Part shown: positions 1 through 5,320 of the stretch, in pieces
Layout: each line of letters opens with the position of its first letter
Position numbering within the stretch: position 1 is the stretch's first letter
From: an uncultured Ruminococcus sp.
GTDB lineage: Bacteria > Bacillota_A > Clostridia > RUG12999
Length of the DNA: 5,320 nucleotides
Reading direction: 5' to 3'
Assembly: GCA_902783995.1 (NCBI GenBank)
Contig: CACZTG010000155.1
Location: 1-5,320 of the forward strand
Notes under the pieces: model-generated
The model's database searches: none
Told to the model about the DNA's origin: nothing
The model's input: the letters and a program-made list of their open reading frames with translations, nothing else
Program-made: the position numbers and the translations under genes

Positions 1-507
1 ATGCTTATGCGGCGGATAGCTTGCCCACTGACCGCCCTTAACAAAAGCTTCGCCTATGTAGAGCATATTAGCATCCGTTCTCTCATCAAGTATGAAATGA
101 GCTTCACGCTCCCAGCCGGGCTTTCCGAGATTTTTTATTATAACATCTTCGGGATTTATTATTTTCGGCTCATAGTCCTTATCGGAAGGAGATTTGCAAA
201 CCGCAATACTTACCTCCGTTTCGGCTGTAATGCTGAAAGGCTTGTTGCAAGGAACATATATGCAGGTTGCCGGACCGTCAAAAACGTCTTTTCTTTTTCC
301 GGCGTTTTTAAATTCAAAGCCTTCGCCTTTAACCGTACATTTTCCGCCTAAAATTACAAGCGCATATTCTTTTCCTTCTTCTCTGTAAGACTTTGCATCG
401 CCCTCCGCAAGCCTTAACATATCCATTTCAACCTTCTGACAATAACTGTCGGCAAACGTATAGATTTCGGATTTTCCGAATTTTTTATTCCATGTTCTTT
501 TAAACAT
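1..507 (-). CDS. iolB: 5-deoxy-glucuronate isomerase IolB, N-terminal 169 residues (cut by left edge)
   Basis: IolB converts 5-deoxy-D-glucuronate to 2-deoxy-5-keto-D-gluconate in cytosolic myo-inositol catabolism. I translated the minus strand from the ATG at 507-505; the frame stays open to base 1. The most diagnostic stretch is the last one visible, GGQWASYPPHKH (residues 158-169), which matches the G-x-W-S-S-Y-P-P-H-K-H-D motif of IolB; its histidines are the expected metal ligands of the cupin fold. Other IolB-like parts are VILGGKCTV (51-59), the VFDGPATCIYVP region (75-86) and KSPSDK (105-110). The family is about 270 residues long, so roughly 100 C-terminal residues lie beyond the window. 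The start is supported by AAAAGGAG at 525-518. The gene lies 67 bp downstream of the Fe-S protein gene, on the same strand, and has its own promoter in that gap. Nothing in the visible part looks broken. Confidence 0.9.
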   Translation of the reverse strand, partial: MFKRTWNKKFGKSEIYTFADSYCQKVEMDMLRLAEGDAKSYREEGKEYALVILGGKCTVKGEGFEFKNAGKRKDVFDGPATCIYVPCNKPFSITAETEVSIAVCKSPSDKDYEPKIINPEDVIIKNLGKPGWEREAHFILDERTDANMLYIGEAFVKGGQWASYPPHKH

Positions 508-524
508 TTACTTTTCGCTCCTTT

Positions 525-545
525 TATAATATAAGCTTAATTATA
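525..545 (-). promoter_or_regulatory. Imperfect inverted repeat over the iolB -10 box and start site (possible operator)
   Basis: The minus strand reads TATAAT, TAAGCTTA, T, ATTATA: the outer hexamers are reverse complements and the centre is a palindrome, but one extra T breaks exact symmetry. It covers the -10 box and predicted transcription start, where a repressor could act. The DNA is very AT-rich, so this may be chance. Confidence 0.2.
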
Positions 546-568
546 CCACAAAAAATATCATTTATCAA
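540..568 (-). promoter_or_regulatory. SigA-type promoter in front of iolB
   Basis: On the minus strand, TTGATA (568-563) is followed by exactly 17 bases and then TATAAT (545-540). TGG directly precedes the -10 box, so it also has the TG of an extended -10 element. Transcription would start near 533, giving a leader of about 25 bases that contains the iolB ribosome binding site. It lies entirely within the gap after the Fe-S gene, so iolB and whatever follows can be expressed apart from the oxidase pair. No hairpin terminator is visible in the gap, so read-through from upstream is also expected. Confidence 0.75.
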
Positions 569-574
569 ATTTTT

Positions 575-1663
575 TTATAAACATTTGAGTACAGCTTCTT
601 CAAGTGACAAAATATTCACCTTTTCGGGCTTTGTCTTTTTAAGAAGCACATATTCCGCCGGGCAAGCCGTAACAAGATTTTCCGTGTTCATATTTACAGC
701 GTTTATCCATCTGTCCTGCGCAACTCTTTCCATAACATCAGGCATATATTCATTCATTATAAGGTTGCCTGCAAGCATGGTGTCTTTGCGGTTTAACAGC
801 ATTTCGCGTAAATCACCGCAAGCGGAAAGAACTTTGCGCATCGGCTCCGTTTCCTCAAGATCACGCGCCAAAAGGAAAGTATCCTGCGGAGTAAATGTAA
901 GCTTGCTCTTTTTAAGTTTTATCTTACCCGATTTTATGCTTTCTGCCAAAAATTCAGTAAATGTCACAACCTTGGCTTTAAGCTTAATTCCCCACTCTTT
1001 ATATTCTCTTTTCATAACCTTTGCGTCGGCGGGGTCATAGCATATAACCTTTTTATATTTTGAGATTTCGGCTGCACATTTTTCCATAACCGACTTTGTT
1101 TCAGCTGCCGCTCCTACAAGGAAGTCCATAGAATAGCCGCTTGACGGCTCGTTTTCAAGCACGGTAAAGCTTATGCCTGCCTTCTTTAAAAGCTCAATGG
1201 CTTTTAAAGCGCACTCCGGAGCTTTATATAAGGCGTCCTCTCCCAAAAACAAAAGGGTATCGGCCGCGCCAAGCTCTTTTGCGGCTTTTTTAATCTTCGC
1301 ATTTTGTTTTGCGCCGTAAATATTGCCTTTTTTCTGTAAATTTTCTATAAGTTTAAGTATGTAATCCGGAAGCTTTCCGTCAAGCGCCGCGCCGAGTCTT
1401 GCCTCTTTTACGAACATTACGGGGTCCCATCCCGTTACGCACTCTTTAACGCAAGCTCCGCAAAGAGCGCACTCATAAACGTTATTTATAATATCCTCCG
1501 AATATTCAACCGCATCTCTCGCCACAAGCGAAAGTCCGAGCGCTCTCGCTCTTGCGGTGTTCCTTTCAAGACCTGTCGCGTTGCCTATCGGGCATATGTG
1601 ACGGCACATCCAGCAAAAACGGCAGGAGTCCATATGTTCTTTACTTTTCTGTGAAAATTGCAT
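575..1663 (-). CDS. Fe-S protein, LutA/GlpC/GlcF-type electron-transfer partner with degenerate CCG regions
   Basis: A 362-residue protein, probably cytosolic, that should pass electrons from the flavin oxidase encoded just upstream. Two 4Fe-4S motifs are intact near the N-terminus: C14-x2-C17-x2-C20-x3-C24-P and C65-x2-C68-x2-C71-x3-C75. The rest follows the layout of the duplicated CCG (cysteine-rich) domain of GlpC, GlcF, LutA and HdrB/D, but the defining cysteines are gone. In repeat one the CCG position reads PSSG (173-176) and the later cysteine site YDPADA (209-214). In repeat two the HDPC site reads FTPQDT (257-262), the CCG site TMLAGN (295-300), and only one cysteine remains in ACPAEY (333-338). 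The ATG at 1663 has AAAGGA at 1678-1673. The gene starts 30 bp after the oxidase stop codon and precedes iolB. No membrane segment is apparent. The general class is secure; the electron acceptor and substrate are unknown. Confidence 0.82.
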   Translation of the reverse strand: MQFSQKSKEHMDSCRFCWMCRHICPIGNATGLERNTARARALGLSLVARDAVEYSEDIINNVYECALCGACVKECVTGWDPVMFVKEARLGAALDGKLPDYILKLIENLQKKGNIYGAKQNAKIKKAAKELGAADTLLFLGEDALYKAPECALKAIELLKKAGISFTVLENEPSSGYSMDFLVGAAAETKSVMEKCAAEISKYKKVICYDPADAKVMKREYKEWGIKLKAKVVTFTEFLAESIKSGKIKLKKSKLTFTPQDTFLLARDLEETEPMRKVLSACGDLREMLLNRKDTMLAGNLIMNEYMPDVMERVAQDRWINAVNMNTENLVTACPAEYVLLKKTKPEKVNILSLEEAVLKCL

Positions 1664-1693
1664 TTTTATCGTTCCTTTCTGTTTCGCTTATTT

Positions 1694-3118
1694 TTAAAGT
1701 CCGAGTTTAAACGGATTAAGTATGCCGTTCGGGTCAAGCTGTTTCTTTATACCTTCAAATACCTGCATTGCCGGTCCGTACTGCTCTTTCATAAGTCTGC
1801 CAAGCTTGATTCCCACACCGTGGTGGTCGTTTACGACACCGCCGTTCGCGATAGCTGTTCTTACGCCGCAGTTCCAGATTGACTGATGAAGACGAAGCGC
1901 CTCATGCGGGTCCTTCGGCACATCTTTTCCGTCAACAATAAAGCGGTCGTAAATCATACAGCCCCATTCATACCAATGCGAGAAATGCGCGATAAATTTA
2001 GCCTGTGGGAAGTTGGTTTCTATCGCTTCTTTCATTTTCCAATAGATATTTTCAATTTTATCGTAAGGAGCAATTGTATCCATTGTACCGAAGCACTGCG
2101 GAATATCCATCATATGACCGGGATAGAAGAAAGTAATCTTCTCTTTCCACCATTTCTCACCGTACTCGCTGCCTAAATCTTCAGCGCCGTATTTTGCGAA
2201 AGTTTCAAGAAGTATTTTCTTCTCAAGCTCTACCATTTCTTTTACGCCTTCAATGGCAATATTCATAAACGCGCCTTTTTTCTCAACGCCGACAATTTTC
2301 TTGATAAGTGACGCCGTTTCAGCTTCATCATAAAGCCTCATAACAGACGGTTTAAACTTCTGCAAAAGCTCTCTGCCTGCATTAAAGGCGTCTGTCATAT
2401 TATGGAACAAGAAGCCTCTGAACTGCCTTGACTCGGGCTGGTCGTAAATTCTCATCTGCGCCTTTGTCATAATACCGAGAGTACCCTCCGAGCCTATGAA
2501 TATCTGATTAAGGTCGGGACCCGCGGCATGCTTGGGAGCAGGTGAAGTTTCGATAATTTCACCGTTTGGAAGTACAACCTCCATCTGAAGCACCATATCG
2601 TCAATTTTGCCGTACTTTGTGGAGGATACGCCAATACCTCTGTGAGCAAGGAAACCGCCGACTGTTGAACAGGTGAGCGATGACGGATAATGCATAGTCG
2701 CATAGCCTCTTTCGTTTGCCGCCCACTCGATATGCTTATATATAGCGCCTGTGCCGCACTCTATGTACATACCTTTTTCGTTGAAATCATAAATTTTGTT
2801 CATTCTTTTTGTGTCAAGAACAATACCGCCGCAAACCGGTATAGCGCCGCCCTGCGTACCGCCGCCGCCGCCCCAGGTGGTAACGGGAATTTTATAGTAA
2901 TTCGCGATTTTAAGCACCGCAGAGGTTTCCTTCGCGTCCTTGGGAGCTACTATAAAATCACCTTCGGGCATTCTGAGCCCACGGTCCGCCCACATTCTTG
3001 ACAGCCAGAAATAGTCAACGCTGTGAGTGATTTTGTCAATTGTCCTTGTGGAGCAGTTTTCTTTACCGACTGCGTCCTCAAGCTCCGTTGCAATCATGTC
3101 AAATAAAAAATCGTTCAT
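1694..3118 (-). CDS. FAD-linked oxidase, alkyl-DHAP-synthase-like (VAO/PCMH family)
   Basis: A 474-residue flavoprotein of the GlcD/D-lactate dehydrogenase/AGPS superfamily (FAD_binding_4 followed by FAD-oxidase_C), expected to oxidise a hydroxy acid, polyol or related compound in the cytosol. FAD-binding features are WGGGGGTQGG (82-91), STVGGFLAHRGIG (151-163), YGKIDDMV (169-176) and IGSEGTLGIMT (208-218). From memory, AGPS matches it better than GlcD does: YGKIDDMV resembles YGNIEDLV of AGPS, GPDLNQIFIGSEGTLG the GPD...GSEGTLG block, and GGVVNDHHGVG (426-436) the GGSLSHHHGVG active-site block. The first AGPS histidine is Asp431 here, with His432 and His433 kept; Tyr383 falls where AGPS has its important tyrosine. 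I chose the ATG at 3118 because AAGGAG lies at 3130-3125, six bases upstream; an in-frame ATG at 3175 has no good site. It is the first gene of a unit with the Fe-S protein and iolB, divergent from the RpiR regulator. Bacterial ether-lipid synthesis is unlikely; the substrate is unknown. Confidence 0.85.
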   Translation of the reverse strand: MNDFLFDMIATELEDAVGKENCSTRTIDKITHSVDYFWLSRMWADRGLRMPEGDFIVAPKDAKETSAVLKIANYYKIPVTTWGGGGGTQGGAIPVCGGIVLDTKRMNKIYDFNEKGMYIECGTGAIYKHIEWAANERGYATMHYPSSLTCSTVGGFLAHRGIGVSSTKYGKIDDMVLQMEVVLPNGEIIETSPAPKHAAGPDLNQIFIGSEGTLGIMTKAQMRIYDQPESRQFRGFLFHNMTDAFNAGRELLQKFKPSVMRLYDEAETASLIKKIVGVEKKGAFMNIAIEGVKEMVELEKKILLETFAKYGAEDLGSEYGEKWWKEKITFFYPGHMMDIPQCFGTMDTIAPYDKIENIYWKMKEAIETNFPQAKFIAHFSHWYEWGCMIYDRFIVDGKDVPKDPHEALRLHQSIWNCGVRTAIANGGVVNDHHGVGIKLGRLMKEQYGPAMQVFEGIKKQLDPNGILNPFKLGL

Positions 3119-3153
3119 TGTTTTCTCCTTCTTTATAATATTTTTTGCCTTTT

Positions 3154-3168
3154 TGAAAAAAATTTTCA
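3154..3168. promoter_or_regulatory. Inverted repeat TGAAAA-N3-TTTTCA in the oxidase leader (candidate operator 2)
   Basis: Perfect 6-base arms around a 3-base AT centre. The site lies between the predicted transcription start (about 3187) and the oxidase ATG at 3118, where a bound repressor could block elongation. The same arms occur at 3208-3221, with centres 53.5 bp apart, close to five helical turns. That it binds the neighbouring RpiR regulator is inference. Confidence 0.35.
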
Positions 3169-3193
3169 TTTTCACGGCTCTTTTTGTAACTAC

Positions 3194-3222
3194 ATTATAT
3201 CATATTATGAAAATTTTTTCAA
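3194..3222 (-). promoter_or_regulatory. SigA-type promoter for the oxidase / Fe-S / iolB unit
   Basis: On the minus strand, TTGAAA (3222-3217), 17 bases, then TATAAT (3199-3194). TGA directly before the -10 box gives an extended -10 element. The predicted start near 3187 leaves a leader of about 69 bases before the oxidase ATG at 3118. This also argues against the upstream in-frame ATG at 3175, which would lie only about 12 bases into the transcript. Confidence 0.78.
3208..3221. promoter_or_regulatory. Inverted repeat TGAAAA-N2-TTTTCA over the oxidase -35 box (candidate operator 1)
   Basis: Perfect 6-base arms around a 2-base centre, overlapping five bases of the minus-strand -35 hexamer (3222-3217). 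A regulator bound here would compete with RNA polymerase at the oxidase promoter. The regulator gene starts 90 bp away on the other strand. The sequence is AT-rich, so chance occurrence cannot be excluded. Confidence 0.38.
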
Positions 3223-3245
3223 TAGTTTTTTAAAATTTTTTTGAT

Positions 3246-3274
3246 TTGACAAAAATTTTTTTTTGATATATAAT
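3246..3274 (+). promoter_or_regulatory. SigA-type promoter for the RpiR regulator gene
   Basis: TTGACA (3246-3251), 17 bases, TATAAT (3269-3274): both hexamers and the spacing are full consensus. The predicted start near 3281 gives a leader of about 30 bases with GAGGA at 3299-3303, seven bases before the ATG. Its -35 box and that of the divergent oxidase promoter are 23 bp apart, so one bound regulator could influence both. Confidence 0.82.
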
Positions 3275-3310
3275 ATTTATTGTTAAAAAATAAAGTTTGA
3301 GGATATTATT

Positions 3311-4147
3311 ATGGATAAAACATCATTAAATATTAAGCTTAAATATGCCGAAATGGGAAAAGCAGAAAAGAGAATTGCCGATTGGATAAACGATAATCCG
3401 GGAGAAATAATATCTCTTTCCATTGTTGAGCTTGCCGAGCTTTGCGGCTGCAGCGAGGCTACCATTGTCCGTTTTTCAAAAAGGCTGGGGCTTTCGGGCT
3501 ATCAGGAGCTTAAAATATCTCTTGCCTCCGAAGGCGGCGGAAACACCGTAAGCAACCATATAAAACCAACAGACAGCGCTTTTTGTATATATGAAAAAGT
3601 ATGTAACGACATATATCTTTCGCTTGAAAAAACGAAACAATCATTAAATCCCGACAGTCTTGCCATTGCGGCAGATAAAATTTGCTCAGCAAATAAAATC
3701 GTCGTTTTCGGTCTCGGAAATTCGGCTTCGGTTGCTCTTGACACGAGTCACAAACTGCTTCGCGCGGGGCTTAACGCTTTTGCTTATTCCGATAACCATA
3801 TGCAGGTTATAGCCGCTTCACATCTTAAAGAGGGCGATATTGCCATCGCAATTTCGCATTCGGGTTCGTCAAAAGATATTGTCGATGCTTTAAAAACGGC
3901 AAAAGACCACGGAGCCACAACTATTGCCGTTACAAATATCGGAAAATCTCCTATTCTCAGGCATAGCGATATTGTGCTTTCCACTTCCTCCGATGAAACA
4001 AAGTATAATATACTTGGTCTTAACTCACGTATCGCGCAGCTCGCAATTGTAGATACACTTTATTTCTATGTAGTATATAACCGCTCGGTACGGGCGCTTG
4101 AGTCCATTAAAGAAACCGAGCTTGCGCTTCTTTCAAAAAAGTATTAA
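3311..4147 (+). CDS. RpiR-family transcriptional regulator (HTH_6 + SIS domain)
   Basis: A 278-residue cytosolic DNA-binding regulator expected to sense a phosphorylated sugar or polyol. The N-terminal 75 residues are a typical RpiR helix-turn-helix domain: LNIKLKYAEMGKAEKRIADWI (6-26), then SIVELAELCGCSEATIVRFS (37-56) and KRLGLSGYQELK (57-68). The C-terminal SIS domain spans about 110-250, with the loops VFGLGNSAS (132-140) and ISHSGSSKD (181-189) and the strand TIAVTN (204-209). Those serine- and glycine-rich loops are where SIS domains hold sugar phosphates. Length and domain order are normal for the family. GAGGA at 3299-3303 supports the start. The gene is divergent from the oxidase/Fe-S/iolB unit and so probably controls it. 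RpiR-type IolR proteins regulate inositol genes in Salmonella and rhizobia, a parallel to this arrangement, but whether it represses or activates here, and its ligand, cannot be read. Confidence 0.9.
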   Translation: MDKTSLNIKLKYAEMGKAEKRIADWINDNPGEIISLSIVELAELCGCSEATIVRFSKRLGLSGYQELKISLASEGGGNTVSNHIKPTDSAFCIYEKVCNDIYLSLEKTKQSLNPDSLAIAADKICSANKIVVFGLGNSASVALDTSHKLLRAGLNAFAYSDNHMQVIAASHLKEGDIAIAISHSGSSKDIVDALKTAKDHGATTIAVTNIGKSPILRHSDIVLSTSSDETKYNILGLNSRIAQLAIVDTLYFYVVYNRSVRALESIKETELALLSKKY

Positions 4148-4152
4148 ACGTT

Positions 4153-4187
4153 AAAACGCAGCCTCGGTTTAAAAAGGCTGCGTTTTT
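4153..4187 (+). terminator. Rho-independent terminator after the RpiR gene, possibly bidirectional
   Basis: AAAACGCAGCC (4153-4163) pairs with GGCTGCGTTTT (4176-4186) around a 12-base loop, giving an 11-bp stem followed by a T-rich tract on the plus strand. It begins six bases after the regulator stop codon. Read on the minus strand the same hairpin ends in only four T residues before AACG, so it may also stop transcripts of the convergent gene whose stop codon is at 4223, though less efficiently. Confidence 0.85.
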
Positions 4188-4222
4188 CTTTTTCGTTTTT
4201 CGGATTATTATTGCCCTGCTTT

Positions 4223-4801
4223 CTAAAACTCAAGCTTAATTAGAGCAAAAACGCAATAATTTATAATATCCTGAAGCTGCGCGTCAATACCTTCCGAAAT
4301 TTCACATTTGCCGCCGTTTGCGAGTATTGTTTTTATGCGGTAAACCCTGATTATTACCTGGTCTGTCATAGAATAAATCCCCATACTTTTCCACGCGTCA
4401 CCGTAATCGGTATTTTTACGGCGGAGAAGTTCTCTGATTTTTGCCGCGACGTCTTTATAAGCCGCAAAAAGCTTTTCGTCAGAAACACTTTCGAGTCTTG
4501 AAAGGTCCTCAAGAACCTCGCTGTCTTTTGGCAAGCCGTAATCTCCGAGCCTTATAAGACACATTATACAATAATTTATTATCGCGATATATTCGACATC
4601 TCTGCCCTCTTTTATAAGAGAGTTATTTTCACCGTTTTCTTCAAGAGTGCGTATGCGCTTTGCTTTACGCCATATCTCATCAATAAGCGACGAATAGCGG
4701 TTTAATATCCATGTCGGACCGTAATCCTTCTGCTTCTTTTCAAAAACATCAAAACTGTAATCTATTATTTTATCGTAACTTTTTAACAAACTGTCAGTCA
4801 T
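4223..4801 (-). CDS. DUF1599-like protein made of two internal repeats
   Basis: A 192-residue, probably all-helical soluble protein of unknown function. I recognise the pattern as DUF1599, a domain also discussed as associated with nucleotide modification; this is recall, not a search. It consists of two similar units. Unit A (about 8-86) has K23-x2-D26-Y27-G28-x2-W31, D41...R49, N56-G57 and E65-G66-x-D68 followed by IINYC (74-78) and LIRL. Unit B (about 114-191) has K129-x2-D132-Y133-G134-x2-W137, D147...R155, N162-G163 and E170-G171-x-D173 followed by IINYC (179-183) and LIKL. The offset stays at 105-106 residues. Clusters of conserved acidic residues, lysine and arginine suggest a nucleotide or metal site, but no activity can be assigned. 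AAAGGAA at 4817-4811 supports the start, and a promoter lies directly upstream. It is monocistronic, convergent with the RpiR gene, and has no visible link to the inositol-type genes. Confidence 0.75.
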   Translation of the reverse strand: MTDSLLKSYDKIIDYSFDVFEKKQKDYGPTWILNRYSSLIDEIWRKAKRIRTLEENGENNSLIKEGRDVEYIAIINYCIMCLIRLGDYGLPKDSEVLEDLSRLESVSDEKLFAAYKDVAAKIRELLRRKNTDYGDAWKSMGIYSMTDQVIIRVYRIKTILANGGKCEISEGIDAQLQDIINYCVFALIKLEF

Positions 4802-4938
4802 AACTGTTTTTTCCTTTCACAATTTTACATCTATTATTATATATTAAATTATTATTTAAGTCAATAGTTTTCTTTTTTTAAAAAATGAATATAAACTTCG
4901 TTTTTACAAAGAATAAACAAAAAACGGGATGATTGACT
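4802..4938. other. AT-rich divergent intergenic region between the DUF1599-like and CmpB-like genes
   Basis: These 137 bases hold the promoter and ribosome binding site of the minus-strand gene. For the plus-strand gene I find only a possible TATAAA at 4890-4895 without a credible -35 box at the right distance, so its promoter remains unassigned. No repeat, hairpin or RNA gene is seen. Confidence 0.5.
4836..4864 (-). promoter_or_regulatory. SigA-type promoter for the DUF1599-like gene
   Basis: On the minus strand, TTGACT (4864-4859), 17 bases, TATAAT (4841-4836). The predicted start near 4829 gives a leader of about 28 bases containing the AAAGGAA ribosome binding site. No hairpin or inverted repeat accompanies it, so nothing points to specific control. 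Confidence 0.75.
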
Positions 4939-5320
4939 ATGAAAGTATTTTTAAAAAATATCTTCTTTTTTTTGACGGGAGGCACGTTTTACTGCCTGCT
5001 TGAAATTTTATGGCGGGGACAGAGCCACCCGTCAATGTTTGCGGCGGGTGGGTTTTGTTTCTTGATTTTACTTGATATTTCAAAGCTTAATATGCCGCTT
5101 TTAATTAAAGCGGCTATCGGTTGTCTGGCAATTACGGCAACCGAATTTTTTTGCGGTATCATTCTTAACAGGGTTCTTTCTCTTAATGTATGGGATTATT
5201 CTTCCGTACCGTTTAATCTTATGGGGCAAATCTGTCTTCCTTATTCCGCCATATGGCTTTTTCTTTCGTTTACTGTTATTTCGGTCGCAAATAAATATTA
5301 TGAGTACAAAAAAAACAAAA
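4939..5320 (+). CDS. Small membrane protein, CmpB-like putative ABC transporter permease (cut by right edge)
   Basis: The frame opens at the ATG at 4939 and runs 127 codons to the window edge without a stop. The protein is very hydrophobic, with about four membrane segments, near residues 6-24, 34-48, 53-76 and 95-117, and a lysine-rich tail (YYEYKKNK, 120-127). The block LNVWDYSSVPFNLMGQICL (82-100) resembles the W-D-Y-S...F-N-x-x-G-Q-I-C-L signature of proteins annotated as putative ABC-transporter type IV (CmpB). Short members are about 130-150 residues, so this one is probably nearly complete, though the stop is not seen. The ribosome binding site is weak (GGGATGA, 4927-4933), making the start less certain than for the other genes. 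It is divergent from the DUF1599-like gene. No ATPase gene is in view, so a transport role rests on the family name only. Confidence 0.65.
   Translation, partial: MKVFLKNIFFFLTGGTFYCLLEILWRGQSHPSMFAAGGFCFLILLDISKLNMPLLIKAAIGCLAITATEFFCGIILNRVLSLNVWDYSSVPFNLMGQICLPYSAIWLFLSFTVISVANKYYEYKKNK

Noticed and set aside
1..351. Open plus-strand frame opposite iolB
   Set aside because: The minus-strand frame has a clear IolB motif, a ribosome binding site and a promoter; the plus frame has no recognisable protein pattern and is an antisense shadow.
3116..3175. Longer oxidase start at the ATG at 3175, adding 19 lysine-rich residues
   Set aside because: It lacks a good ribosome binding site and lies about 12 bases from the predicted transcription start, while the ATG at 3118 has AAGGAG six bases upstream. 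The extra residues are translated AT-rich leader.
3246..3266. Third operator-like repeat over the RpiR promoter
   Set aside because: The TTGACAAAAA...TTTTTTTGA stretch looks symmetrical because of its A and T runs, but its arms are not inverted repeats and do not match TGAAAA/TTTTCA.
4113..4170. AAACCGAG near the end of the RpiR gene is complementary to CTCGGTTT in the terminator loop, suggesting an antiterminator switch
   Set aside because: The alternative pairing touches only one base of the terminator stem, so it would not disrupt it; most likely chance.
4223..4801. DUF1599-like gene as part of a phage or DNA-modification defence island
   Set aside because: No methylase, nuclease, phage or mobile-element gene is in view and the gene is monocistronic, so the window gives no support for a defence role.
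4867..4895. Promoter for the CmpB-like gene using TATAAA at 4890
   Set aside because: The bases at the matching -35 position (GTTTTC) do not resemble TTGACA; too weak to annotate.

Overview
The window looks like a chromosomal segment of an anaerobic, low-GC Gram-positive bacterium, probably a gut-type Clostridia member. The basis is very AT-rich intergenic DNA, strong AAGGAG-type ribosome binding sites, near-consensus SigA promoters, and protein families typical of that group (RpiR regulator, CmpB-like permease, oxygen-sensitive-type Fe-S protein). This is inferred from style and content; no taxonomic marker gene is present.

Left two thirds, minus strand (bases 1-3222): a three-gene transcription unit reading right to left. 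It encodes an FAD-linked oxidase resembling alkyl-DHAP synthase (3118-1694), a protein with two N-terminal 4Fe-4S motifs (1663-575), and the first 169 residues of IolB, the 5-deoxy-glucuronate isomerase of myo-inositol catabolism (507 to beyond the left edge). The gaps are 30 and 67 bp. A SigA-type promoter precedes the oxidase, and a second one lies in the 67-bp gap so that iolB can also be transcribed on its own. The simplest reading is a flavin dehydrogenase with its Fe-S electron-transfer partner, oxidising a polyol, sugar acid or phosphorylated intermediate connected with inositol use. The substrate cannot be read from sequence.

Centre (3194-4187): a divergent RpiR-type regulator (HTH plus sugar-phosphate SIS domain) shares the intergenic region with the oxidase operon. 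Two copies of the inverted repeat TGAAAA-N2/3-TTTTCA sit on the oxidase side, one over the -35 box and one in the transcribed leader, and are candidate operators. The regulator gene ends in a strong hairpin terminator, which also separates it from the convergent gene to its right.

Right (4223-5320): a monocistronic minus-strand gene for a 192-residue DUF1599-like protein built from two clear internal repeats, with its own promoter. It is followed by a divergent plus-strand gene for a small multi-membrane-segment protein of the CmpB-like putative ABC permease family, cut by the right edge.

The points most worth a second look are the loss of the expected cysteines from both CCG-type regions of the Fe-S protein, its pairing with an alkyl-DHAP-synthase-like oxidase next to iolB, and the repeat pair in the divergent promoter region. 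I saw no mobile element, CRISPR array, tRNA or rRNA, and no stretch over 300 bases without a gene.
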